DNA from: Bog-473 sp963791455
Lineage (GTDB): Bacteria; Actinomycetota; Acidimicrobiia; Acidimicrobiales; RAAP-2
Reading direction: 5' to 3'
Assembly (NCBI GenBank): GCA_963791455.1
Contig: CAWBSM010000004.1
Coordinates: forward strand, 620,001 to 684,000
DNA length: 64,000 bases
Every line of letters starts with the position of its first letter. Within the stretch, counting starts at the first letter, position 1. The notes below the pieces were generated by a model, which had not been told where the DNA came from, did not search any database, and saw only the letters and a program-made list of their open reading frames with translations. The translations under genes and the position numbers were made by a program. Positions 1 to 8,216 of the stretch are shown piece by piece.

Positions 1-605
1 GCCTCGTCGAAGCCGCCGAGCTCCTCCAGCGTGCCGCGGCGGGCGAGGAAGCAGGAGCCCGAGACCCACCCCGCTTCGGTCACGACGTCGCCCTCGGGTG
101 CGCCAGGGTTGTAGCGCCGGGTGAAGGGGTTGTCGGGATTGAACAGCGCCAGCAACGCGTGCCCTGCGGCGTCGGTGAACGAAGGGAAGCTTCGGACGGA
201 CGGATAGACCTCACCCGCCTCCGTGTAGATGCGCGGCCCGACCAGCGCCCACGCGGGGTGAGACTCCAGGACGCCTCGCAACTCCGCCAACGCTCCGGTG
301 TGGACGAGCAGGTCCGGGTTGGAGACGAGCACCCATTCGGGGGGGGTCGGCTCGCCCGCCAGCGCGGCCAAGCCACGATTTACGCCGGCTCCAAAGCCGA
401 GATTTCGTCCGGGACGCACGATTCGCACCGGGGGTGCGGGCCGGTGGGCCATGAGCTCCTCGAGGGCGCCATCGGCGCTCCCGGTCGTGCCGTTCTCCAC
501 CACGACCACCATGGACGCCCCGTTGCTCAGGATGGAGCGCACACAATCGGTCAGAAGCGGTCCCGCGTCGTGGTCGACCACCACGGCGCCGACCAGGTCG
601 GACAC
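1..605 (-). CDS. GT2 family glycosyltransferase, rhamnosyltransferase-like (partial)
   Basis: The reading frame is open from a GTG at 603-605 to the left edge, so only about 200 N-terminal residues are visible. The translation has GT2 features: 'NLGFGAGVNRG' near residue 80, 'VLVSNPDLLVH' as the acidic metal/nucleotide-binding segment, and 'GWVSGSCFLARR' near the visible end. This pattern is typical of WbbL-type rhamnosyltransferases that work on cell-wall or capsular glycans. A GAGGA ribosome-binding site lies just upstream of the GTG, and the start is 8 bp after the stop of the next GT2 gene. It is the most downstream visible member of the minus-strand rml/ugd operon, so transfer of rhamnose or a related sugar to a lipid-linked glycan is the likely job. 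The acceptor is unknown. Confidence 0.85.
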   Translation of the reverse strand, partial: MSDLVGAVVVDHDAGPLLTDCVRSILSNGASMVVVVENGTTGSADGALEELMAHRPAPPVRIVRPGRNLGFGAGVNRGLAALAGEPTPPEWVLVSNPDLLVHTGALAELRGVLESHPAWALVGPRIYTEAGEVYPSVRSFPSFTDAAGHALLALFNPDNPFTRRYNPGAPEGDVVTEAGWVSGSCFLARRGTLEELGGFDE

Positions 606-613
606 CAGTGTCC

Positions 614-1363
614 TCAGTACTCCTTGGTGAAGCGGAACTTCACCAGCGCCTTGAGTGCTCCGAAGCCGTCGCGCCAGGTGATCTTCTTTCCCTCGTCGTG
701 TTCGCGACCTGCATAGGAGATGGGGACCTCGTAAATCCGGTGGCCGCGCCGAAGGACCTTGGCCGTGATCTCCGGCTCGAAGTCGAACTTGTTCGACACG
801 ATGGTGATGCCCTCGAGCACCTGCGCGTCGAAGAGCTTGTAGCAGGTCTCCATGTCAGAGAGCGTCGAGCTGTAGAGCACATTGGTGACAAGCGAGAGCA
901 GGCGATTGCCCACCCAGTGCACGGGCAGCATGTTCCTGCGCTCTCCGGTGAACCGACTCCCGTAGACGACACGAGCTTTCCCCCGCAGAATCGGTTCGAG
1001 CAGGCGGGGCCAGTCGTTCGGGTCGTATTCGAGGTCCGCGTCTTGAATGAGGACGAGGTCGCCCCGCGCCTCGGCCAGCCCCGTCCGGATGGCCGCGCCC
1101 TTGCCCTGGTTCACCTCGTGCCGGATGACGTGTACCGTCGAGTCCTCGATGGCGCCGAGCACCTTGTCGGAGCCATCACTCGATCCGTCGTCCACCACGA
1201 TGATCTGAAGCACCAGAGGTATCTCGACCACCCGCATGCGCCGTATGACCTCGGCCACCGTGGTGCGCTCGTTGAACACCGGCGTGATCACCGTGAGCGT
1301 CTTGTAGGTCCGCTGCGGTGGCAACTCGCTCAATTCTGTCTCGGTCACTTCTGACTCCGTCAT
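614..1363 (-). CDS. GT2 glycosyltransferase, DPM1/polyprenyl-phosphate sugar transferase type
   Basis: 249 residues. GT2 fold with 'VVDDGSSDGS' at about 56-65, 'NQGKGAAIRTG' at about 85-95 and a DAD motif at 108-110 ('IQDADLEYDP'). These match the dolichyl/polyprenyl-phosphate mannosyl- or glucosyltransferase group that makes lipid-linked monosaccharides at the inner membrane. The C-terminal part has 'METCYKLF', seen in the same group. No transmembrane segment is visible, so it is the soluble, DPM1-like form. The ATG overlaps the TGA of the UDP-xylose synthase gene (ATGA), which suggests translational coupling. The GT-C membrane proteins elsewhere in the window are possible users of its product, but that is inference. 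Confidence 0.85.
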   Translation of the reverse strand: MTESEVTETELSELPPQRTYKTLTVITPVFNERTTVAEVIRRMRVVEIPLVLQIIVVDDGSSDGSDKVLGAIEDSTVHVIRHEVNQGKGAAIRTGLAEARGDLVLIQDADLEYDPNDWPRLLEPILRGKARVVYGSRFTGERRNMLPVHWVGNRLLSLVTNVLYSSTLSDMETCYKLFDAQVLEGITIVSNKFDFEPEITAKVLRRGHRIYEVPISYAGREHDEGKKITWRDGFGALKALVKFRFTKEY

Positions 1364-2307
1364 TGGCCTCTCACCCTCTGTGCGAAATAGTCGATCGTGC
1401 GCTCGATCCCCTCCCGTAGGCCAATCGTGGGCGCCCAGCCGAGCTCGCGCCGAGCCAACGTGATGTCGGGGCAGCGACGCGTCGGATCGTCGGTGGGGAG
1501 CGGTTCGAAGACGATGTCCGAAGGCGACCCCGTGACCTCCAGGACGAAGCGGGCCAGGTCAAGCATCGAGCGCTCATCCGGGTTCCCAACGTTGACCGGG
1601 CCGACCAGTGACGAATCGAGCAGGGCCAGCAGGCCCGCGATCTCGTCGTCGACGAAACACAGGCTCCGAGTCTGGCTGCCGTCCCCGTAGACGGTGAGGG
1701 GCTCACCACGGAGGGCCTGCACGATGAAATTGGAGACGACACGGCCATCGCCCGGCGACAGCCTGGGTCCGTAGGTGTTGAAGATTCGTGCAATCCCCAC
1801 GTTTACGCCGTGGGTGCGATGCATGGCCATGGTCAGCGCCTCGGCGAACCGCTTGGCCTCGTCGTAGACGCTGCGTGGCCCCGTCGGGTCGACGTTGCCG
1901 CGATACCCCTCGACCTGGGGGTGGACCGCGGGGTCCCCGTAGACCTCGCTGGTGCTTGCCATGAGGAAGCGGGCATGGTGCTCCCGCGCCAGCTCGAGCA
2001 GCCGGCGGGTGCCCTCACTGCCGACGGCCAGGGTGTCCAGCGGCCGTGCCAGGTACGCCGGCGGTGAGGCGGGTGAGGCCAGGTTGCACACCGCGTCGAC
2101 CTTGGACGCATCCTCCAGCTCGACCTTCTCGCTGACGTCGGTCACGACGAGACTGAACCGGTCGTGACCCTGGAGGTGGGCCACGTTCTCCTGCGTCCCG
2201 GTGGACAGGTCGTCGAGGCACACCACGGTGTCGCCCCGCTCGATGAGTCGGTCACACAGGTGCGAGCCGAGGAACCCGGCCCCCCCGGCCACGACCACCC
2301 GGCTCAC
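1360..2307 (-). CDS. uxs: UDP-glucuronate decarboxylase (UDP-xylose synthase), extended SDR
   Basis: 315 residues from the GTG at 2305-2307; the frame is open further upstream but only as a shadow of ugd. The start overlaps the ugd TGA (GTGA). Rossmann motif 'GGAGFLG' at 8-14; the UXS signature 'NLASPASPPAYL' near 75-86; 'TSEVYGDPAVHPQ' near 119-131; catalytic Tyr148 and Lys152 ('YDEAKR'); 'RIFNTYGPR' and 'DGSQTRSL' further on. This set separates UXS from ordinary epimerases. It oxidises and decarboxylates UDP-glucuronate to UDP-xylose with bound NAD. The upstream gene makes UDP-glucuronate, so the two form a direct two-step path. Length fits the soluble bacterial enzyme. Confidence 0.88.
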   Translation of the reverse strand: MSRVVVAGGAGFLGSHLCDRLIERGDTVVCLDDLSTGTQENVAHLQGHDRFSLVVTDVSEKVELEDASKVDAVCNLASPASPPAYLARPLDTLAVGSEGTRRLLELAREHHARFLMASTSEVYGDPAVHPQVEGYRGNVDPTGPRSVYDEAKRFAEALTMAMHRTHGVNVGIARIFNTYGPRLSPGDGRVVSNFIVQALRGEPLTVYGDGSQTRSLCFVDDEIAGLLALLDSSLVGPVNVGNPDERSMLDLARFVLEVTGSPSDIVFEPLPTDDPTRRCPDITLARRELGWAPTIGLREGIERTIDYFAQRVRGQ

Positions 2308-3638
2308 CGGCGGCCGATCCCCGTGTAGTGGAAACCCATACGCCTGACTGCGGCGGGGTCGAGCAGGTTGCGCGCGTCGACGATCCTGGGCTCCTCCATG
2401 AGGGCCAGGACGCGGGAAAAGTCGAGCCAGCGAAATTCGTCCCACTCGGTGAGCACCACCAGCACGCGTGCTCCGGTCGCCGCCTCGTAGGGATCGGCTC
2501 GCAGGTCCAGCCCGGTCAGGTCGTCATCCGCCTCCGCACTGGGTTGGGCCCTGACCGTCGGGTCGAATGCCTGGACGGTTGCCCCGAGGGCGGCGAGCCG
2601 CCGCGAGATCTGCAGGCTGGGCGAGTCGCGCCGGTCGTCGGTGTTGGCCTTGAAGGTCAGTCCCCACACGGCCAGTCTCGCCCCGTCGACCGAGCCGCCA
2701 CAGGCCGCCTCGACCTTGGAGACCACACGCGCCAACTGTTCGTCGTTCGATGCGATGGCCCCGGCCAGCAGCGAGAATTCGTAACCGGCGTCGCGGGCGA
2801 TGTGGAGGAGGGCCTGCGTGTCCTTGGGCAGGCACGAGCCGCCCCAGCCCGGCCCGGGTCGGAGGAACTCGAAGCCGATGCGCTTGTCGTAGCCCAGTCC
2901 GAGCAGGACGTCCCGGGCGTCCGCCCCAAGCTCCTCGCACAAGCCCGCCAGCGCGTTCACGAAACTCAGCTTGGTGGCCAAGAAGGCGTTGGAGGCGTAC
3001 TTGATCGTCTCCGACGTCGTGGCATCGGTCACAATGAGCGGCGCCTGGGTCCGGGAGAACAGCTCGCCCACCTTCGCCGCCGCCTGCGGGTCGGTGGCGC
3101 CCACGACGATCCGATCCGGATTGAGGCTATCCCGCACGGCGGTGCCCTCCCGGAGGAACTCGGGGTTGGACACCACGCTGATGTCGGGCCGTCCGATCAC
3201 CTGCTCGACCATCGTCGCCGAGCCGACCGGCACGGTCGACTTGTTGACGACCACGCAACCCGGCTCCAGGTGCGCCGCGATGTCCTTGGCCGCCGCCTCC
3301 ACGTAGGACAGGTCGGCCGAGCCGTCGGCACTTTGCGGCGTTGCGACGCACAGGAACACGAACCCCGCCCCTCGCACCGCGTCGACCGCCGAGTCGGTGA
3401 AGGAGAGTCGACCCGCCGCCACGCCACCGGACACCAGGTCGTCGAGTCCAACCTCGACGATGGGCATGCGTCCAGCACGCAGGACGGCCAGACGGGTCGG
3501 ATCTCGCTCGGCCACGACCACGGTGTGCCCGAAGTGGGCCAGGGTCGCCGCCGTGGGCAGACCGACGTAGCCCGCCCCGACGACCGCCACGGTACGGGGC
3601 GTCGTGCGGGGGTCGCGGGCGGTGTTGGGTGCAGTCAT
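2304..3638 (-). CDS. ugd: UDP-glucose 6-dehydrogenase
   Basis: 444 residues from the ATG at 3636-3638, which overlaps the rmlD stop (ATGA). The longer open frame beyond this ATG runs antisense-like through rmlD and was rejected. 'VAVVGAGYVGLP' at 17-28 binds NAD; 'NKSTVPVGS' near 132-140; 'NPEFLREG' near 158-165; the catalytic Cys is Cys269 in 'GWGGSCLPKD'. The family oxidises UDP-glucose to UDP-glucuronate in two NAD-dependent steps. The close relative GDP-mannose dehydrogenase is less likely because the next gene is a UDP-glucuronate decarboxylase. Fourth step in the minus-strand cassette. Confidence 0.9.
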   Translation of the reverse strand: MTAPNTARDPRTTPRTVAVVGAGYVGLPTAATLAHFGHTVVVAERDPTRLAVLRAGRMPIVEVGLDDLVSGGVAAGRLSFTDSAVDAVRGAGFVFLCVATPQSADGSADLSYVEAAAKDIAAHLEPGCVVVNKSTVPVGSATMVEQVIGRPDISVVSNPEFLREGTAVRDSLNPDRIVVGATDPQAAAKVGELFSRTQAPLIVTDATTSETIKYASNAFLATKLSFVNALAGLCEELGADARDVLLGLGYDKRIGFEFLRPGPGWGGSCLPKDTQALLHIARDAGYEFSLLAGAIASNDEQLARVVSKVEAACGGSVDGARLAVWGLTFKANTDDRRDSPSLQISRRLAALGATVQAFDPTVRAQPSAEADDDLTGLDLRADPYEAATGARVLVVLTEWDEFRWLDFSRVLALMEEPRIVDARNLLDPAAVRRMGFHYTGIGRR

Positions 3639-4561
3639 GGGATGGCTGGATGCTGGTTCGATCGAAGGGCCGAGACGAGCCGGGCCACGCCATCCTGCCA
3701 TTTCGGCAGTGCGGGAAGCCCGCTGAGGCGCAGCGCCATGTTGTCGAGCACCGAGTAGGCCGGCCTCGGGGCGACGAGGGGCGGATCGAGCTCCGTGGTG
3801 GCGACGGGGCGCACGCGCTGAGGATCTGCGCCGGCTTCGGCCAACACCGCCCGTACCAATCCCCACCACGTCGTCGCGCCGCCGTTCGTCACGTGGAAGA
3901 TGCCGGGCCTGCGCTCGAGCCCGAGAGTGACGACCGCCGGCGCCAGATCGGCGGTGAAGGTGGGCGAGCCGTGCTGGTCGTCGACGAAGCGAAGCTCGTC
4001 CCCCCCGTCCGCCAAGCGCAGCGCAGTGGCGACAATGTTGGTGCCGTGGGCCCCACACAGCCAACTCGTGCGCACGACGGTTGACCCTGGTCGGCACTCC
4101 CGCTCCCCCGCCAGCTTCGACGCGCCGTACACCGAAGCTGGGCGCGGCGCGTCCCACTCGCGGTAGGGCCGGGCGGACGTGCCGTCAAAGACATAGTCGG
4201 TGGACACGTAGACCATGTGCGCCCCGACCAGGGCGGCCGCGTCGGCCACGTGTCGGGTGCCGATGGCGTTCACGGCGAACGCGGCGTCCACCTCCGTCTC
4301 GCAACGGTCGACCGCGGTGAACGCACCCCCGTGCAGCACGAGTTCGGGTTGGAAGTCCGCGAAGGCCTGCATGACGGCGTCACGATCGTCGACGCGCATG
4401 GTGTCGATGTCAGTCGCGAGGACCTGGTGGTGGAGTCCCGCACGGGGTCCCTCCGGTCCGAGCAGCGCGCAGCGCCGGCCTCCCGTCGCCACCCGTCCGG
4501 CCAGCACGTCGAGCAGGTCTCGCCCCAGCTGCCCGTCGGCCCCCGTGATGAGGATCCGCAC
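3635..4561 (-). CDS. rmlD: dTDP-4-dehydrorhamnose reductase
   Basis: 308 residues, GTG start at 4559-4561, 3 bp after the rmlB stop. Short-chain dehydrogenase fold with 'GADGQLG' at 7-13, 'STDYVFDG' at 120-127 and catalytic Tyr145/Lys149 ('YGASK'). RmlD reduces dTDP-4-keto-L-rhamnose to dTDP-L-rhamnose, the last step of the pathway. RmlB is directly upstream; RmlA and RmlC are not in the window, so the pathway must be completed from elsewhere on the chromosome. The stop overlaps the ugd start. Confidence 0.9.
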   Translation of the reverse strand: MRILITGADGQLGRDLLDVLAGRVATGGRRCALLGPEGPRAGLHHQVLATDIDTMRVDDRDAVMQAFADFQPELVLHGGAFTAVDRCETEVDAAFAVNAIGTRHVADAAALVGAHMVYVSTDYVFDGTSARPYREWDAPRPASVYGASKLAGERECRPGSTVVRTSWLCGAHGTNIVATALRLADGGDELRFVDDQHGSPTFTADLAPAVVTLGLERRPGIFHVTNGGATTWWGLVRAVLAEAGADPQRVRPVATTELDPPLVAPRPAYSVLDNMALRLSGLPALPKWQDGVARLVSALRSNQHPAIP

Positions 4562-4564
4562 CGG

Positions 4565-5575
4565 TCAGACTCCTCCGGTCCCCCAGGCCCCTTCGGCGAT
4601 CGGTGCCCGGGCCCGCAGCGGTTCCCACCAGTCCCTGTGCGTGGCGTACCACGCCACGGTGTCGGCCAGGCCTTGCTCCCAATCGACGGACGGGGCCCAG
4701 CCCAGCTCGCGTCGCAGCTTCGAGGAGTCGAGCACGTAGCGGCGGTCGTGACCGGGACGGTCGGGCACGACCGCCTTGAGGGACGGCGGCTTGCCCAGCC
4801 CAGCAAGGATCCGGTCGGCGACCTCCATGATCGAGGCCTCGACGCCGCTGCCGACGTGATAGGTCTCGCCCACCCGTCCGCGGGCCAGCACGACGTCGAT
4901 GGCGGTGCAGTGATCGCGCACGTGCAGCCACTCGCGGCGGTTCTCGGTGCTGGCGTAGAGCGTGAGCGGCTCGTCGTCGAGTGCCAGCGCGCAAAAGTGC
5001 GGGATCAGTTTCTCGGGGAACTGGTAGGGCCCGTAGTTGTTGGCGCAGTTGGTGATGGTGATGGGCAGGCTGTAGGTCTCGGCATAGGCCCGCACCGCAT
5101 GGTCAGCCGCGGCCTTGCTGGCGTTGTAGGGGGTGCGGGGGCGATAGGGAGAGTCCTCGGTGAACGCCTCGTCGGTGTCGAGCGGCAGATCCCCGTACAC
5201 CTCACACGTCGAGACGTGGTGGAACCTCGCCACACCCACCTGGCGGGCCGCCTCGAGCATGGTCTGGGTGCCGAGCACGTTGGTCCGGAAGAACAGTCCG
5301 GGGTTGAGGACGGCCAGAGAGTTGTGCGATTCGGCGGCGAAGTGGACGATGGTGTCGATCGCCTCGCCTCGCAGCGCCTTCTCCGCCGCCGCCGGGTCGC
5401 AGATGTCCCCCTGGATGAACGCGATCCGATCTTCCACGTCGGACAGGTTCGGTCGGTTGCCGGCGTAGGTGAGGACGTCATAGACCGCCACATGGTCCTC
5501 GGGGTGCTGTTCGACCCAGTATCGGGCGAAATTGGACCCAATGAAACCGGCACCTCCCGTCACGAGAAGGCGCAT
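4565..5575 (-). CDS. rmlB: dTDP-glucose 4,6-dehydratase family protein (TCE variant)
   Basis: 336 residues from the ATG at 5573-5575, which has AAGGG five bases upstream; an in-frame ATG at 5585-5587 would add four residues. Extended SDR with 'GGAGFIG' at 7-13, an active-site YxxxK in 'PYNASKAAADH', and 'NNYGPYQFPEK', 'YHVGSG' typical of RmlB. It would convert dTDP-glucose to dTDP-4-keto-6-deoxyglucose. One oddity: the usual Thr-Asp-Glu active-site triad is Thr-Cys-Glu here ('STCEVYGD', Cys codon at 5204-5206). Family and neighbours still point to RmlB, but the Asp is the proton donor in studied enzymes, so substrate or rate could differ. First visible gene of the operon. Confidence 0.85.
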   Translation of the reverse strand: MRLLVTGGAGFIGSNFARYWVEQHPEDHVAVYDVLTYAGNRPNLSDVEDRIAFIQGDICDPAAAEKALRGEAIDTIVHFAAESHNSLAVLNPGLFFRTNVLGTQTMLEAARQVGVARFHHVSTCEVYGDLPLDTDEAFTEDSPYRPRTPYNASKAAADHAVRAYAETYSLPITITNCANNYGPYQFPEKLIPHFCALALDDEPLTLYASTENRREWLHVRDHCTAIDVVLARGRVGETYHVGSGVEASIMEVADRILAGLGKPPSLKAVVPDRPGHDRRYVLDSSKLRRELGWAPSVDWEQGLADTVAWYATHRDWWEPLRARAPIAEGAWGTGGV

Positions 5576-5620
5576 ATGGCCCTTCATGTTAGCCCAGGCC
5601 CTTTGACCCCTCCCATTTGC

Positions 5621-6367
5621 TCAGGCGCGACGAAGGTGGACCACGTCGCCGGCCGTCACCGTTCGTGGCCCTGATCCTGTATCGACGACCAGGCGACCCG
5701 CGTCGTCGATGGTGGCCGCCATCCCGGTGAATTCCTCACTGACCAGGACGACACGTACCGGCTGGCCCAGGGTGATGCAGGCTTGTCGCACCTCTTCGGC
5801 CAGGCGACGGCGGCCTCCGGCGTCGTCCAGCGAGTCGACGCGCGCCGCCAGCGCGCCCAGCAGGTGGTCCAACAAGACCCCGCGGTCGAACGGTCCCGCC
5901 ACAGCGCCGACGTCGTCCAGGCAGGTGCCGCCCGCGCCCTCGGGCCCCGGCCAGGCGACGTTCAACCCGACACCCAGGACCACCGCGGCCAGGGAACCGC
6001 CGGAGAACTCCACTTCCGCCAGGACCCCGGCCAGCTTGGACGTGCCCACCAGCAGGTCATTGGGCCATTTGAGCACCGGGGCGACGCCGGCCACCTCCCG
6101 GCAGGCGTCCGCCGCGGCCAGTGCGACGGCCCCCGTGCACAGGTGCACGTCGGCGCCGTCGCACTGCGGGCGCAGCAGGAGCGACGCCAAGAGGTTGGTC
6201 CCGGACGGCGACTCCCAGCGCCGGTCGAGGCGCCCCCTCCCGGCGGTCTGGTGGTCGGCCACAACGACCAGACCCGGCGGCGCCCCCCGGCGGGCCTGGT
6301 CAAGCACATACGTGTTGGTCGAGTCAACCTCTTCGAACCAGTGGACGTCCCATTCTCCGCCCCACAT
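5621..6367 (-). CDS. birA: Biotin--[acetyl-CoA-carboxylase] ligase
   Basis: 248 residues from the ATG at 6365-6367; another ATG at 6377-6379 is equally possible and neither has a clear ribosome-binding site. Family motifs: 'EEVDSTNTYV', 'GRGRLDRRWESP' (biotinyl-AMP binding loop), 'LKWPNDLLV', and a small C-terminal SH3-like domain ending 'GDVVHLR'. It activates biotin with ATP and attaches it to the lysine of carboxylase carrier domains. There is no N-terminal DNA-binding helix-turn-helix, so it is the monofunctional type and not a BirA repressor. It lies back to back with a biotin carboxylase gene (57 bp apart), its likely substrate. Confidence 0.9.
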   Translation of the reverse strand: MWGGEWDVHWFEEVDSTNTYVLDQARRGAPPGLVVVADHQTAGRGRLDRRWESPSGTNLLASLLLRPQCDGADVHLCTGAVALAAADACREVAGVAPVLKWPNDLLVGTSKLAGVLAEVEFSGGSLAAVVLGVGLNVAWPGPEGAGGTCLDDVGAVAGPFDRGVLLDHLLGALAARVDSLDDAGGRRRLAEEVRQACITLGQPVRVVLVSEEFTGMAATIDDAGRLVVDTGSGPRTVTAGDVVHLRRA

Positions 6368-6424
6368 GGCAGACACCATACGGCACGTGCAATTGTGAGA
6401 GCCCGCCCTCCGGAAAGGCCGAGC

Positions 6425-8194
6425 GTGCTTCAGAAGGTCCTCATCGCAAACCGCGGCGAAATCGCCGTCCGGGTCATCCGGACGTGCCGTGAGCTCGGCA
6501 TCGCGACGGTCACCGTCTATTCGAACCTCGATCGCGACGCGCTGCATGTGCGCATGGCAGACGAGGCCTACGCCCTCGGAGGCGAGACAGCGGCCGAGAG
6601 CTACCTCAACACGCAGGCGATCCTCGACGCCATCGGCAAAAGCGGTGCCGACGGTGTCCACCCGGGTTACGGCTTTTTCTCGGAGAACACCGACTTCGCG
6701 CGCGCCATCACCGACCGTGGCGTCACCTTCATCGGCCCGCCTCCCGAAGCAATCGAGGTCATGGGAGACAAGATCAGCTCTCGGCTGGCCGCCGAGAAGG
6801 CGGGCGTGGCGGGAGTCCCCGGTCTTTCCGAGCCGCTGACGTCATCCGAGGAGGTCGTCTCCTTCGGCGACCTGCACGGGTGGCCGGTCGCCATCAAGGC
6901 CGCCTTCGGCGGTGGAGGCCGCGGCATGAAGGTCGTCGCATCCGCGGAGGACGCAGCGGAAGCGATGGAGTCCGCCGCTCGCGAGGCGCAGGCCTACTTC
7001 GGCCGGCCAGAGATCTACGTCGAGCGCTACCTTGCCTGGCCGCGGCACGTCGAGATGCAGGTTCTGGCCGACCAGCACGGCAACACGCTCTGGCTCGGCG
7101 AACGCGACTGCTCGGCGCAACGTCGCCACCAGAAGCTGGTGGAGGAGAGCCCGGCGCCCGACTTCCCCGACCACGTCCGCCACGACATGGGCAGGGCGGC
7201 GGTGAAGGTCTCGGAGGCGTGCGGGTACTACAACGCCGGGACCGTCGAGTTCCTCTACGAAGACGGCGAGTTCTACTTCCTCGAGATGAACACCCGGCTG
7301 CAGGTCGAGCATCCCGTGACCGAGCTGGTGGGCGGCCTCGACCTGGTGGCGTGGCAGATCCGCATCGCCTCGGGAGAGGCACTCGACTTCACCCAGGAGG
7401 ACGTCCGCCGACAAGGACATGCCATCGAGGTCCGGATCAACGCCGAGGATCCGAGCGGGGGGCGCTTCTCGCCCTCGCCCGGCACCCTCACCGCCTTCCA
7501 CCAGCCGGCCGGGCCCGGCGTCCGCCTCGATGCGGGCTATGAGGCCGGTGACACAATCTCCCAGTACTACGACAACCTCATCGCGAAGCTGATCGTGTGG
7601 GCGCCCGACCGCGAGGCCGCGCGGCGGCGCATGCTCCGGGCCATCGGCGAAACCCAGGTGGCCGGCGTGGCCACCACCCTGCCGGCGCATCAGCTGATCC
7701 TGAGCCACCCCGACTTCGCGGCGGCCACCCACTCGACCAAGTGGGTGGAAGAGACACTCGACTTCAGCGAGCTCACGGCGGGGCCCTCCGGTCCTGCGCC
7801 CGCCGCAACGACGTCGGGCGAGGACGAGGTGCCGACCGTCCAGCGCGACGTAACCGCCGAAGTCGACGGCCGGCGCTACAGCGTGCGGCTGTGGGTGCCC
7901 GACCTGGGCACCGGGGCGCCCCCCGGCCGCGCCGCCAGCCGACATAAGCGAGCCGCGTCCTCGGCCGTGGCCGGTACCGGTTCGGGTCAGGTGTCGGTCC
8001 CCATGCAGGGCACCATCGTCAAGGTCCTCGTCTCGGTCGGCGACGTGGTCGAGGTCGGCCAGGCGATCTGCTTGCTCGAAGCCATGAAGATGGAGAACGC
8101 CGTGGCGGCCGAGAAGGACGGCGTGATCAAGGAGGTACGGGTGAGCGCAGGCGACTCGGTCGGCGCCGGCGACGTCGTAGCCGTCATAGAGTAG
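6425..8194 (+). CDS. Acyl-CoA carboxylase alpha chain (biotin carboxylase + biotin carrier)
   Basis: 589 residues from the GTG at 6425, with GGAAAGG about six bases upstream. The open frame extends far upstream but only as a shadow of birA. N-terminal biotin carboxylase domain ('LIANRGEIAVRVIR', ATP-grasp loop 'GGGGRGMKV', 'EMNTRLQVEHPVTE'), then a linker and a C-terminal biotin-carrier domain with 'EAMKMEN'; the biotinylated Lys is residue 555, about 35 from the end, as expected. It is the AccA type found in actinobacterial acetyl/propionyl-CoA carboxylases. The carboxyltransferase beta chain is not nearby. With the methylmalonyl-CoA mutase at 12.3 kb, propionyl-CoA carboxylation is a reasonable but unproven role. 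Confidence 0.92.
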   Translation: MLQKVLIANRGEIAVRVIRTCRELGIATVTVYSNLDRDALHVRMADEAYALGGETAAESYLNTQAILDAIGKSGADGVHPGYGFFSENTDFARAITDRGVTFIGPPPEAIEVMGDKISSRLAAEKAGVAGVPGLSEPLTSSEEVVSFGDLHGWPVAIKAAFGGGGRGMKVVASAEDAAEAMESAAREAQAYFGRPEIYVERYLAWPRHVEMQVLADQHGNTLWLGERDCSAQRRHQKLVEESPAPDFPDHVRHDMGRAAVKVSEACGYYNAGTVEFLYEDGEFYFLEMNTRLQVEHPVTELVGGLDLVAWQIRIASGEALDFTQEDVRRQGHAIEVRINAEDPSGGRFSPSPGTLTAFHQPAGPGVRLDAGYEAGDTISQYYDNLIAKLIVWAPDREAARRRMLRAIGETQVAGVATTLPAHQLILSHPDFAAATHSTKWVEETLDFSELTAGPSGPAPAATTSGEDEVPTVQRDVTAEVDGRRYSVRLWVPDLGTGAPPGRAASRHKRAASSAVAGTGSGQVSVPMQGTIVKVLVSVGDVVEVGQAICLLEAMKMENAVAAEKDGVIKEVRVSAGDSVGAGDVVAVIE

Positions 8195-8216
8195 GCACCG
8201 TGCCGGTAACCCCGCG

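Noticed and set aside
2328..3758. 476-residue open frame antisense to ugd
   Set aside because: High GC leaves the opposite strand open; the translation is Gly/Arg/His/Asp-rich with no domain, while ugd on the other strand has all catalytic motifs.
5783..6424. N-terminal extension of the biotin carboxylase frame
   Set aside because: This part is antisense to birA and has no domain; the GTG at 6425 has a ribosome-binding site and begins the conserved domain.
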